DNA of 64,000 bases from Micromonospora pallida (GCF_900090325.1 NZ_FMHW01000002.1:4651001-4715000); one strand, 5' to 3'. Positions 45,770 to 54,105 are shown, numbered from the stretch's first letter. The notes: generated from the sequence alone by a model not told the origin. A program made the numbers and translations.

Positions 45770-46459
45770 TCAGCCGGCCACCCGACGGGTGGCCGGCACC
45801 AGGCGGCGCGTGATCCACAACGGCGAGGTGACCGCGTTGCCCATCACCACCGAGTGGGCGCCGGCCCGGAACGCCTGCCCGATCTGCCCGACGTCGCGGT
45901 ACCGCCCCTCGGCGATCACCGGCACCGCCAGCGCGCTGGCGAGCCGGGCCACCAGCGTCAGATCCGGTCCGTCGGTGGACGGGCTGGCCGGGGTGTAGCC
46001 GGAGAGGGTGGTGGCGACGGCGTCCGCACCGGCCCGTACGGCAGCCACTCCCTCCTCGACGGTGGAGACGTCGGCGAGGATCAGCGCGTCGGTGTGCTCC
46101 CGGAGCGCGCGGACCGTGTCGGCGAAGGCCCGCCCGTCCGGACGGGGCCGGTCGGTGGCGTCCACGGCGACGATGTGCGCGCCGGCTGCGGCGACGTCGA
46201 CCGCGTGCGCCGCCGTCGGGGTGATGAACACCCCGTCGACGCCGTGCTTGTACAACCCGATGACCGGCACGTCGACAGCGGCCCGGATCGCCCTGATGTC
46301 GGCGATGCCGTTGGCCCGGACGGCCACCGCGCCACCCCGTACCACCGAGGCGGCCACCCGGGCCTGGACGTACGGGTCGCGCATCGGGTCGTCGGGGTCG
46401 TCAGGCAGCGGCTGGCAGGAGACCACGAGGCCGCCGGCCAGCTCGTCGAACACGGTCAC
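45770..46459 (-). CDS. nanE: N-acetylmannosamine-6-phosphate 2-epimerase
   Basis: 229 residues. NanE converts ManNAc-6-P to GlcNAc-6-P in sialic acid and ManNAc catabolism. The barrel shows the family blocks GGLVVSCQPLP, VRANGIADIRAIR, PVIGLYKHGVDGVFITP (catalytic Lys), IVAVDATDRPRP and PVIAEGRYRDVGQIGQAF. GTG 46459 overlaps the stop of the ROK gene (GTGA), so the kinase and epimerase are coupled. Together they would turn ManNAc into GlcNAc-6-P. No nanA, nagA or nagB is in the window. Confidence 0.92.
   Translation of the reverse strand: MTVFDELAGGLVVSCQPLPDDPDDPMRDPYVQARVAASVVRGGAVAVRANGIADIRAIRAAVDVPVIGLYKHGVDGVFITPTAAHAVDVAAAGAHIVAVDATDRPRPDGRAFADTVRALREHTDALILADVSTVEEGVAAVRAGADAVATTLSGYTPASPSTDGPDLTLVARLASALAVPVIAEGRYRDVGQIGQAFRAGAHSVVMGNAVTSPLWITRRLVPATRRVAG
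45773..45797 (+). terminator. hairpin between convergent lacI-type and nanE genes
   Basis: GCCGGCCACCC and GGGTGGCCGGC form a perfect 11-bp stem with a 3-base loop. It overlaps the last codons of nanE, so it could end the LacI transcript. Confidence 0.6.
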
Positions 46460-47415
46460 GTTCCCGTCCTCTCGTCGGTGACCACGGCGGGTGTGCCGTC
46501 GGCCGGCCGGCCGTGGTCAGGGTGACCGGCCAGCCGGGCGGCGCCCACGACGACCGCGTCGGCGCCGAGACCCGCCGGGAGCAGGGGCACGTCAGCCCAG
46601 GCTGCGGGCAGTTCGGCGGTGAGGGCGGCGCGGGCACCGGGGATCAGGGTGTCGGCCGCCCCGCCCGCCACGACCACCGCCTGCGGGTCGAGCACGGTGA
46701 CCAGGCCCGCGAGCGCCCGGCCGAGGGCGGTCGCGGCGCGGTCCACCACCGCCAGGGCGGCCGGCTCACCGGCCGCCGCCCGTTGCGCCACGGCCCGACC
46801 GGCGATCTCCAGGCCGGTTTGCAGGGCGTACGCGGCGGACAGCCCGGTACCCGAGGCGATGCCCTCCAGATGTCCGACCCGGCCGCACCCGCAGCGCAGT
46901 CGCTCGGCACCGGGCACCGGCAGATGCCCCACCTCACCGGCGGCGCCCCGGGCACCCGTCAGCAGGCGACCGGACTGGATCATGGCACCGCCGAGGCCGG
47001 TGCCGACGGCGACCAGCAGCAGGTGCGGCCGGCCCCGTCCCCCGCCCACCCAGCTCTCCCCCAGCGCCGCGGCGTTCACGTCGTTGACGACCCGGACCGG
47101 CCGGTTCAGCCGTTCACGCAGTTCGTCGGCGACCCTCGTGCCCGACCAGCCGGGCAGGCTGTCGGTGGCGTACCGGACAGTGCCGGTGGCCGGGTCGACC
47201 GTGCCGGCGGTGCCCACGCCGACCGGGCCGGCACCGGCCCCGTCGAGCAGTTCCCGGGCGAGCCGGGCGGCGGTGTCCAACACGACCGCCGGACCCGACC
47301 GGGCGGGGGTGGGTGCCTGGCACCGCCCGAGCACCACGCCGTCCGGCCCGACCAGCGCCGCCGCCGTCTTGGTGCCGCCGATGTCGATGCCGACCAGGGG
47401 AGCCTGCACCGTCAT
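46456..47415 (-). CDS. nanK: ROK-family sugar kinase (NanK-like)
   Basis: 319 residues. LVGIDIGGTKTAAALVG is the ATP phosphate-binding start, VNDVNAAALGE carries the catalytic Asp, and LLVAVGTGLGGAMI the second phosphate loop. The zinc motif is CGCGRVGHLEG, where the usual third Cys (GC-E) is His. Context beside nanE suggests N-acetylmannosamine phosphorylation; other hexoses are possible. ATG 47415 overlaps the stop of the chimeric gene (ATGA), the spacing expected when the kinase follows the last permease gene of a sugar importer. The long upstream frame to 47526 is antisense-like. Confidence 0.88.
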   Translation of the reverse strand: MTVQAPLVGIDIGGTKTAAALVGPDGVVLGRCQAPTPARSGPAVVLDTAARLARELLDGAGAGPVGVGTAGTVDPATGTVRYATDSLPGWSGTRVADELRERLNRPVRVVNDVNAAALGESWVGGGRGRPHLLLVAVGTGLGGAMIQSGRLLTGARGAAGEVGHLPVPGAERLRCGCGRVGHLEGIASGTGLSAAYALQTGLEIAGRAVAQRAAAGEPAALAVVDRAATALGRALAGLVTVLDPQAVVVAGGAADTLIPGARAALTAELPAAWADVPLLPAGLGADAVVVGAARLAGHPDHGRPADGTPAVVTDERTGT

Positions 47416-47750
47416 CCCTTGAGTCCGGTGTGTGCGAGGCCTTCGACGAACTGCTTCTGCGCGACCACGAAGACCACCAGCACGGGCAGGGCGGTCATCG
47501 AGGCGGCGGCGAGTTGGACGTTCCACATCGGCCCTCCGTAGGCGTCGAACCGGGAGGCCAGCCGGCGGGCCACCGAATCGGCGACGTAGCCGGTGTCGGC
47601 AATCGCCTGTAGCACCCGCTCCCGGGTCTCCGGAGCGATCCGGACGTCGGCGTCGGCTCGGTTGTTCAGCACCGACGACACGGTCGCCTGGCTGACCCCG
47701 GCGACCAGCGTAATGTCACGCTGGGTGACACGTCTGAGGGCTGCGGGCAC
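47412..47750 (-). CDS. chimeric gene: LacI DNA-binding domain fused in frame to a sugar ABC permease C terminus
   Basis: 112 residues. Residues ~8-67 are a complete LacI HTH and hinge helix (VTQRDITLVAGVSQATVSSV, then ETRERVLQAIADTGYVADSVARRL). From about residue 68 the sequence is the C-terminal end of a MalG-type permease: YGGPMWNVQLAAASMTALPV, LVVFVVAQKQFVEGLAHTGL. The regulator sensor domain (~270 residues) and the bulk of the permease are absent. The stop overlaps the ROK start exactly as a permease stop would. I read this as the product of a deletion between the two genes that removed the sensor domain, probably a binding protein, one permease and most of the second. If translated it would be a membrane-tethered or non-functional DNA-binding domain. 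Operator-like palindromes lie upstream. Confidence 0.85.
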   Translation of the reverse strand: MPAALRRVTQRDITLVAGVSQATVSSVLNNRADADVRIAPETRERVLQAIADTGYVADSVARRLASRFDAYGGPMWNVQLAAASMTALPVLVVFVVAQKQFVEGLAHTGLKG

Positions 47751-47766
47751 AGCAGGTCCTCTCGAA

Positions 47767-47780
47767 GTAATGCGTATTAG
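47767..47780. promoter_or_regulatory. LacI-type operator upstream of the chimera
   Basis: GTAATGCGTATTAG differs at two positions from the perfect GTAATACGTATTAC at 44554. It lies 17 bases upstream of the chimera start. Confidence 0.6.
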
Positions 47781-47867
47781 CGCGCGGCGCTGGGGAGGAG
47801 CCTGACGGCCCGGTGGGGCTCATGTCAAGGGGTGGTCGCAAAGATTCGGCGAAGTGAATCAGCAGTA

Positions 47868-47881
47868 GTAATTCGAATTAG
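47868..47881. promoter_or_regulatory. second operator-like palindrome upstream of the chimera
   Basis: GTAATTCGAATTAG contains the perfect palindrome TAATTCGAATTA and keeps the GTAAT-C-G-ATTA frame of the other two sites. Confidence 0.5.
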
Positions 47882-48176
47882 CAGCAGACGCACGACCGCC
47901 GCCGCAGGGTGCCCCGGGGTCCGCGACCGGCCTCTTGACAAAGGACCTCCGGTCGAGCAGCATCCGAAGGCGCAGCTGACAATGAGTACTGTCAAGCGAG
48001 CCGAACAACCCGCCACACCGCGACGGCCGGCCAACCGGAATCACCAAGCGTGATCATGCGTCGTGCGGCACGGTGCTGTTCGCCGTACCACGTTGCAACG
48101 CGGTGACGACCTTCTCGGCGTACACCATCGATCACCCACGTTGCTGGTGTGCGGTCCCTGGTTCGGTCACGCGGTG

Positions 48177-49259
48177 TCAGTGGGCGTCGGGCAGGTGGAT
48201 GCGGTGGGCGGGCACTCCGGCGGCGAGCAGCCGCAGCCGACAGCCAGCGACCATCGCCGGTGGCCCACAGACGTACACCTCCTGGCCGGGACGATGGTGT
48301 CGGAGGGCCACGGTCAGTGCGTCGCCCTCCTCGGCCGGGGTGGCGAGCGAATCGTGTGAGAAGGCTGGCCGGACGGTCAGCCAGTCGTACGCGCACTGGA
48401 GCTTGTCCAGGGCCACGGCGTCGTAGAGGTCGGCGAAGCTGCGGGAGCCGACGATCAGGGTGACCGGTCGCGGGTCACCGGCCGCCACCTGCTCGACCAG
48501 GGCGCGTAGCGGGGCGAGTCCGGTGCCACCGGCGACGAGCAGCAGTTCCCGGGTCGGGTCGGCCTCGAGGGCCAGGCCGGTCCCGCGCGGCGGGCCGAGC
48601 CGGAGCCGGTCGCCGGGGCGTACCTCGTGGACCAGCACGGGTGAGACGGTGCCGGCGGGGACGGCACGGACGTGCAGCTCGATCGTGCCATCCGGGCGCG
48701 GCACGTTGGCCGGCGAGTACCACCGCCAGACGCCGGGCAGTGCGTCGACGTTGACCGGGACCGCCTGACCGGGCCGGAACGGCAGCGCCGACTGTGGTCG
48801 TACGGTGAGAATGGCGACGCCCTCGGCGGGGCGGTCGTGGCCGACGACCTCGGCGGACCACCACGCCGGCCCCTCCCCCGACTGGCTGGCGGCCTGGGCC
48901 ACCGCGCGGATGGCACGCCGGTAGGCCCGCGCCCAGCAGAGCCCGAGCGGTGGCCGCCACTGCGCGCGGAAGTGCCGGGCAACGGTGGCGACCAGGGCGT
49001 CTCCGACGATCGACTCGTGGTACGGCCGTAGGCCGTGCTGGCGGTAGGCGTGGCCGAGCACGGTCAGCAGGGCCGCCCGCCCCGCCCGGTCGTCGGCCTC
49101 GACCGCCAAGCGGCCGAGAGCGGCGAGGAACGGCCCGGCCGCCGGTTCCGGGAGCAGGCCGGGTAGCCGTTCCTCGACCAGCTCGTGGAAGTGCCGGACG
49201 GTCCGGTCGGCGTGCCGGAGGACGATCGTCCAGGACGGACCCAGGTCGACAGCGTTCAT
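48177..49259 (-). CDS. globin-coupled FAD/NAD(P) reductase (flavohemoglobin-like)
   Basis: 360 residues: a globin domain (~1-135), an FAD-binding domain with RWYSPANVP (RxYS) and an NAD-binding domain with LLLVAGGTGLAPLRAL and VYVCGPPAM. The globin has a candidate proximal His in AYRQHGLRPYHESIVG, aligning with QKH of Hmp. The B10 position, normally Tyr and key for NO dioxygenation (HFYxxMF), is His here (RHFHELVEERLP). NO detoxification is therefore plausible but not certain. The C terminus ends LPDAH. ATG 49259 is fixed by GGAGGG 6 bases upstream. Confidence 0.85.
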   Translation of the reverse strand: MNAVDLGPSWTIVLRHADRTVRHFHELVEERLPGLLPEPAAGPFLAALGRLAVEADDRAGRAALLTVLGHAYRQHGLRPYHESIVGDALVATVARHFRAQWRPPLGLCWARAYRRAIRAVAQAASQSGEGPAWWSAEVVGHDRPAEGVAILTVRPQSALPFRPGQAVPVNVDALPGVWRWYSPANVPRPDGTIELHVRAVPAGTVSPVLVHEVRPGDRLRLGPPRGTGLALEADPTRELLLVAGGTGLAPLRALVEQVAAGDPRPVTLIVGSRSFADLYDAVALDKLQCAYDWLTVRPAFSHDSLATPAEEGDALTVALRHHRPGQEVYVCGPPAMVAGCRLRLLAAGVPAHRIHLPDAH

Positions 49260-49496
49260 GTCATGCCCTCCGAGTCTTCGGGATTGGGACGGCACCGGGG
49301 CGGGCGGGGACGGTGAAACCGCGATCGGGGGAAGACGCGCCACCGGAGCCCAGCACCCGCCCCGGGCCATGCCTCCACCCTCGTCGTCCAGAAAGCTCGG
49401 CGGCACGACTACTCACTGCACCTACCCGGTAACTACGTGGCATGTACTGTCGATAAGCTGCCCGTTGGCGGACTCGGCGAGAGCGGGGACGACGCG

Positions 49497-50531
49497 ATGG
49501 CGACGACCGTGCAGCGGTGGACCGGGCGGGAGACCCGTGCGCTACGGCAGGCACTCCGGATGAGCATCCGCGACTTCGCCGCACACCTGGGCGTCGCGGA
49601 GCGCACGGTGTCCAAGTGGGAGGCGGGGAACGGGACCGTTCAGCCGCGCCCGGAAATGCAGGCGGCACTCGATACGGCCTTCGACAACGCGTCGGGGGAT
49701 GCGCAACAGCGGTTTGTGTCCAGCTTTCGTCCTGACGAGCGGCGATCAGCTCAGGCAACGCCGAGCGGTTCGAATCTGGCGGTCCTGGCGCGGCAACGGC
49801 TCCGGCAGACGCGAGAGGCAGCCGGCTTGAGCCCGGAAGACTTCGCAATCCTGCTGTCAGAGTGTCTGGGCTGGGCACCCACCGCTGCCGACGTCACGCG
49901 GTGGGAACTGGTGGCGGTGCCGCCGGGAGACGTGCTCCTGGCGTTGGATCGTCTGAAGGGTCTCCCGTCCGGTGTCGATGGTGACAGCTCGGAGCCTGAC
50001 CACCTCGCCGGTCTCACGGCGGTCTACCCAAGCCGTTCCGAGTTCTCCGCGCACCTGCCGGCCGACCAACTCCTCAACGGGGCCCGGCAGGTGCGCGCAG
50101 TGGGCCTCTCCCTGAACATGCTGTGTCAGGACTACGCAGACCGCCGATGGCGTGACCTGATGACCGGGGGCGCGACAGTGCGGTGTCTCTTCCTGAACCC
50201 GGCGAGCTTGGCGATCCAGGCACGGGAGCTGGAGGAAGGCTTTCCGCCCGGTCAATTGTCCGCGCTCACGAAGCTGAACATCGAGACCCTGCTCCGCATC
50301 CGGGACCGCCTCCCTGGCGACCTCCGGAATAACCTGCAGCTGGCCGTCTACGACGAGACGCTGCGTTTCAACGTCGTCCTCGTGGACGAGCTGTGTGTGG
50401 CGCAGCCCTACCTTGCCGAGCGCCGGGGCGTAGATTCACCGACCTTCGTCATACGATGTCGGCAGGCCGGGTTGTACTCGGTTTTCGAGCAGATCTTCGA
50501 GTCACAGTGGCAGCGGGGACAGCAGGTGTGA
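49497..50531 (+). CDS. XRE-family HTH protein with DUF5919 domain
   Basis: 344 residues. An N-terminal XRE helix-turn-helix (LRQALRMSIRDFAAHLGVAERTVSKWEAGNG) is followed by a second, more degenerate HTH (QTREAAGLSPEDFAILLSE) and a C-terminal domain from ~185 (VYPSRSEFSAHLPADQLLNG, LMTGGATVRCLFLNPASLAI) that I associate with DUF5919, a PLD-superfamily relative. It lacks the HxK catalytic pair, so the domain is probably ligand-binding. Its stop overlaps the start of the phosphatase gene. A GTG/ATG upstream at 49437 is less likely. Confidence 0.8.
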   Translation: MATTVQRWTGRETRALRQALRMSIRDFAAHLGVAERTVSKWEAGNGTVQPRPEMQAALDTAFDNASGDAQQRFVSSFRPDERRSAQATPSGSNLAVLARQRLRQTREAAGLSPEDFAILLSECLGWAPTAADVTRWELVAVPPGDVLLALDRLKGLPSGVDGDSSEPDHLAGLTAVYPSRSEFSAHLPADQLLNGARQVRAVGLSLNMLCQDYADRRWRDLMTGGATVRCLFLNPASLAIQARELEEGFPPGQLSALTKLNIETLLRIRDRLPGDLRNNLQLAVYDETLRFNVVLVDELCVAQPYLAERRGVDSPTFVIRCRQAGLYSVFEQIFESQWQRGQQV

Positions 50532-51319
50532 GCCTCTACCGAGAGTTGCTTCCGATCGCAGCCGAAGCGGTCGCCTGGGCAGCCGACATCATGCGGAGTC
50601 GTCCGCCTGGCGCTCTCACCAGCAAGGGTGACCGGGACATTGCTTCGGATCTGGACTACGAAATCGAACGCGGCCTCCGCGCTCGTCTGCGGGCCGCGAC
50701 ACCCGACATCGGTTTCCTCGGGGAGGAGGAGGGCAGCACCGGTTCAGCGGAGGTGCAGTGGGTGCTCGACCCAATCGACGGCACGGCCAACTTCGTGCAT
50801 GGCATCCCGCTCTGCGCGGTTTCCCTCGGCCTGTTGGACGGCACGGAGGCAGTGCTCGGAGCCATTGAACTACCCTTCCTCGGGGGCAGGTACACGGCCG
50901 CCAAGGGCGAGGGCGCGTACGTCGATGGCAAGCCGATCAGGGTGCGGGACACCCGCCTTCTGAGCCAGGCCATCGTCGCCATCGGCGACTACGCCGTAGG
51001 CGGTGGCGCAGCAGAAAAGAACCAGCTCCGTCTCGCACTGACGGCCTGCTTGGCTGAGACGGTGCAGCGGGTTCGGATGACCGGATCGGCAGCCCTCGAC
51101 CTGGTCTGGCTCGCCGAGGGCAAGCTCGATGCGGCGATCACCCTGTCAAACAACCCGTGGGATATGACAGCAGGGGTAGCGATTGCCCGGGAGGCGGGAG
51201 CGGCAGTCCGTGATCGCGACGGAGCAGAGCACCGCAGCGATTCGGCCATGACGATCGCGGTCGCGCCCGCCCTGGTCGAGACAATCCTCAGCCTGATCGA
51301 CGGTCCGATCGCAGCTTAG
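50528..51319 (+). CDS. inositol monophosphatase-like phosphatase
   Basis: 263 residues of the Mg-dependent Li-sensitive phosphatase fold. Metal motifs are GFLGEEEG (Glu), DPIDGTANF (the classic DPxDGT) and WDMTAGVAI (WD) near the C terminus. It may act on inositol phosphates, fructose-1,6-bisphosphate, or on nucleotide 3'-phosphates like CysQ; the substrate is not decided by sequence. GTG 50528 overlaps the XRE/DUF5919 stop (GTGA), so the two are coupled. Codon usage is slightly less GC-rich than in neighbours. Confidence 0.9.
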   Translation: MSLYRELLPIAAEAVAWAADIMRSRPPGALTSKGDRDIASDLDYEIERGLRARLRAATPDIGFLGEEEGSTGSAEVQWVLDPIDGTANFVHGIPLCAVSLGLLDGTEAVLGAIELPFLGGRYTAAKGEGAYVDGKPIRVRDTRLLSQAIVAIGDYAVGGGAAEKNQLRLALTACLAETVQRVRMTGSAALDLVWLAEGKLDAAITLSNNPWDMTAGVAIAREAGAAVRDRDGAEHRSDSAMTIAVAPALVETILSLIDGPIAA

Positions 51320-51411
51320 AACAGCAGCCGGCGTTGAGATGACGCTGCTCGGGCGGGGCTTCCGGCATGGCGGAGGCTGCGGTTCGAGTGCCACTCCTGA
51401 GCGCCAGGGCG

Positions 51412-52131
51412 TCAACCTACGGGAGATCCGACCAGTAGACCGTGGAAGAGCCATACCGGCTTGGGCTGCCCGTTAAGGACATCCCGTTCCAGCAGATTCG
51501 CTGTTGTGCACATTGCTGCGGCAGCGGTGGGCACCGCGAGCACCAACACCAGGGTGGTCAATGATGCCAGGAGTCCGGTCCGGAGACGGCGACCCGAAAT
51601 CCGCGACACCCGCCAGGTGATCGCCGCACCCAGTGCCGCGCCGAGGACCCAACCCATCAAGGTCAACCATTGGACTCTCGCGGGCTCGTGTCGCCAGAAC
51701 CATAGTTGCAGCGAGGTTGCCAACTCCCATTCGGACACCAGACCCCGGCGGCTGGCGACGAAGGACTGGCTTCCCCCGTCCGGCGCGGTCATCTCGGTGA
51801 CGTCCCAACCGCCGGCGATGAGACGGCCTCGCGCCTGCTGAAACTCTTCGGCACTGATCCCGGCGAGCCCGGATGTGGTCACCAGTTGCGCCGGCATGTT
51901 GTCACCCGACGGGCCCTCGCCGATCGGCAGGACATAGTCGTGGTAGTCGTCGTGCCACCCAAGATCCGGCACCGGCGCTCCCGGCAACGCCACCCGGACG
52001 ACCTCCGTGGCCTCAGGGATGGATGTCGTCGGTGTCTCGGTACGCCATGCCGCCAGGTTTCCAAGTGCTCCGCCAACACCTCCCACGGTCACTGCTGCCA
52101 ATACGGCAAGGACCTTCTGCCACCAACGCAT
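51412..52131 (-). CDS. hypothetical membrane protein
   Basis: 239 residues, not recognised. Three likely helices: VLAVLAAVTVGGVGGALGNL at the N terminus, LTLMGWVLGAALGAAITW and ASLTTLVLVLAVPTAAAAM in the C-terminal half, with a ~110-residue outer domain between the first and second (VPDLGWHDDYHDYVLPIGEG). ATG 52131 is the only good start. It is single, between the phosphatase and helicase genes. Confidence 0.65.
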   Translation of the reverse strand: MRWWQKVLAVLAAVTVGGVGGALGNLAAWRTETPTTSIPEATEVVRVALPGAPVPDLGWHDDYHDYVLPIGEGPSGDNMPAQLVTTSGLAGISAEEFQQARGRLIAGGWDVTEMTAPDGGSQSFVASRRGLVSEWELATSLQLWFWRHEPARVQWLTLMGWVLGAALGAAITWRVSRISGRRLRTGLLASLTTLVLVLAVPTAAAAMCTTANLLERDVLNGQPKPVWLFHGLLVGSPVG

Positions 52132-52192
52132 GCGGGCACGCTAATACGGTCCGGCACCTGCTGCGGGACCCGGGCGGCCGGCAAGCTCCCCG

Positions 52193-53521
52193 TCAGGCGA
52201 GGGTCGGCACGGCGGCTGAGTTGGAGAGCACGGCGAGCATCGAGTGGTTGGCTTCCCAGCCGTCCGGGAACTTGATCGGGACGTTGAGGTGCACCGGCTC
52301 GGTGGACGGGTGGGCGTCGAGCAGTTCGGCGATCCCCGCCCGCGCGACCACGACGCAGGCGTGCCGATGGCGGCTGGTCAGCACGCAGAGCCGCCCCGAC
52401 TCCAGGTGGAACGCGGTCGCGTCCCGCCGTCCGGAGAGCGGGTGCAGCACGATCGTCACGTCGTACTCGCGGCCCTGGAGCCGGTTGGCGGTGTCGACGG
52501 TGATGCCCGCTCCGGCCTCGCCGAGCCGCGCGCGGATGGCCGCGACCTGGTCGCGGTGCGCGGCCCCGACGGCGATCCGGGACGCGTCGACCGGGGAGGT
52601 CTCACCCGACGAGTACGCCACCGCGCCGCGCTGGAGCACCCGCAGCGCCAGGGCGGCGCAGGCCGCTGCCGCCTCCCCGTCGGTGCGCACGGTGTGCCGG
52701 GCCGGCAGTTCGTAGAGCGCCCAGCCCGACGACGCGGCCAACTCCACCGCCGCGTCGAGCGCGTCACCCGGCCCAGCCTCGGTGAACGTCAGCACCCGGT
52801 CGTCCGGTCCGGTCCCGGCCCGGAACCCGGTGAACGGGTAGAACGCCGCCGCGACCACCGGAGCCGCCGAGGCGGGCAGCCGCCACGACACCGGCAGCCG
52901 GTGCACCGGCAGGTCGGGGTTGTGCCGCAGCAGTACCGCCACCGCGGACTGCATCGGATCCCAGGTCAGCCCGGTCCACCGCGCGGTCTCGACCGTCGAG
53001 AACGGGTCGAGCTGCCCAGGATCCCCCACGAACAGGGCCCGCTCGAACCTGCCGGCCACGCGCAACAGGGCGTCCGAGCGCATCTGGTACGCCTCGTCCA
53101 CGATCGCCCACGGCCAGGAGCCGTCGGCGACGGTGGCCCACTTGGCGGCCGTACCGATGATGACGGCCGGACCGCCGAGGTCGGCGACCTTCGCGGCGAC
53201 CCGGACCGTCTCGTGGGCCCTGATCCGCTCGGCCGGCCGGTAGTCGGCGGCCGACAGCCGACCGATCCGCAGCTCGGGGGCCTTGCGGGCGAGACGGTCG
53301 ATCAGATCGTCGACCTGCTCGTTGGTCTGCGCGATGATGATCAGCGGTTCGCCCGCCTCGGCCAGCTCGACAGCGGCACGCACGACGAGGGTCGACTTGC
53401 CGGCCCCGGGTGGCGAGTCGACCACCACGCCCCGGTGGTCGCCGGAACGCAGGTCGGCCAGGACGGCGGTGATGACCCGTTCCGCCTCGACCCCCGGCGG
53501 CAGATCCAGAGCCACCCGCAT
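52193..53521 (-). CDS. superfamily 1 helicase-like AAA ATPase
   Basis: 442 residues. Walker A DSPPGAGKST, motif II AIVDEAYQM (DEAY), motif III FVGDPGQLDPF, motif V-like VDTANRLQGREYDV and a C-terminal SRHRHACVVVAR (motif VI). The set is that of Upf1/Dna2-type SF1 enzymes without extra domains. Relatives handle RNA or DNA in repair or defence. ATG 53521 is preferred over GTG 53530 because of GGGG spacing. It stands alone; the VOC gene is divergent across 149 bp. Confidence 0.85.
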   Translation of the reverse strand: MRVALDLPPGVEAERVITAVLADLRSGDHRGVVVDSPPGAGKSTLVVRAAVELAEAGEPLIIIAQTNEQVDDLIDRLARKAPELRIGRLSAADYRPAERIRAHETVRVAAKVADLGGPAVIIGTAAKWATVADGSWPWAIVDEAYQMRSDALLRVAGRFERALFVGDPGQLDPFSTVETARWTGLTWDPMQSAVAVLLRHNPDLPVHRLPVSWRLPASAAPVVAAAFYPFTGFRAGTGPDDRVLTFTEAGPGDALDAAVELAASSGWALYELPARHTVRTDGEAAAACAALALRVLQRGAVAYSSGETSPVDASRIAVGAAHRDQVAAIRARLGEAGAGITVDTANRLQGREYDVTIVLHPLSGRRDATAFHLESGRLCVLTSRHRHACVVVARAGIAELLDAHPSTEPVHLNVPIKFPDGWEANHSMLAVLSNSAAVPTLA

Positions 53522-53670
53522 CGGCCGCACCCCCGCTCGTCTCTCGGAACCTGCCCACGATACGAGTCCGCCCCGGTCGTCCTCCAGCCGAGCTTCCTCT
53601 CACGCGGCGTCAGGCGCTACCCGTCCGGCAGTCACCAGCGGGGGCGACGGGTCGGCGGTACGGTGCGGGA

Positions 53671-54105
53671 ATGGAACAGCGCATCAGCCTGATCACCCTC
53701 GGCGTGACCGACCTGGCCCGCGCCCGCGCCTTCTACGAACGGCTCGGCTGGCGCGGCCAGGAGGTCGAGGAGACCGTCTTCCTCCAGGTCGGTGGGCTCG
53801 CCGTGGTGCTCTGGGGCCGCGACAAGCTCGCCGAGGACGCGGGCATCACCGACCGAGGCGGCGACGGGTTCGGCGGGATCACGCTGGCGCACAACGTCCG
53901 TACCCGGGACGAGGTCGACGGGGTGCTGGCCGAGGCCGCCGACGCCGGGGCGACGATCACCCAGCCGGCCCGGGAGACCTTCTACGGCGGGTACGCCGGC
54001 TGCTTCGCCGACCCGGACGGCCACGTCTGGGAGATCGCCCACAACCCCGGGTTCACGCTCGCCCCGGACGGTTCGCTCACCCTCCCCGACTTCGACCAGC
54101 CCTGA
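53671..54105 (+). CDS. VOC (glyoxalase/bleomycin resistance) family protein
   Basis: 144 residues with two beta-alpha-beta-beta-beta modules: LITLGVTDLARARAFYERLGW at the start and GGYAGCFADPDGHVWEIAHN near the end, where Asp-Pro-Asp-Gly-His and the Glu are typical metal or turn residues. Function not determined. Ends with a short Pro-rich tail. ATG 53671 is the first Met of the fold. Confidence 0.9.
   Translation: MEQRISLITLGVTDLARARAFYERLGWRGQEVEETVFLQVGGLAVVLWGRDKLAEDAGITDRGGDGFGGITLAHNVRTRDEVDGVLAEAADAGATITQPARETFYGGYAGCFADPDGHVWEIAHNPGFTLAPDGSLTLPDFDQP

Larger units (their letters stand above)
47751..48176. other. intergenic region with operators upstream of the chimera
   Basis: 426 bp. 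Besides the two operators it holds a TGACA-N8-TGTCA inverted repeat near 47978-47994. No convincing ORF or RNA gene. It is presumably the original regulator promoter left by the deletion. Confidence 0.4.

Noticed and set aside
47751..48176. Small ORFs in the gap upstream of the chimera
   Set aside because: No coding bias, no ribosome site, and composition dominated by the operator palindromes.
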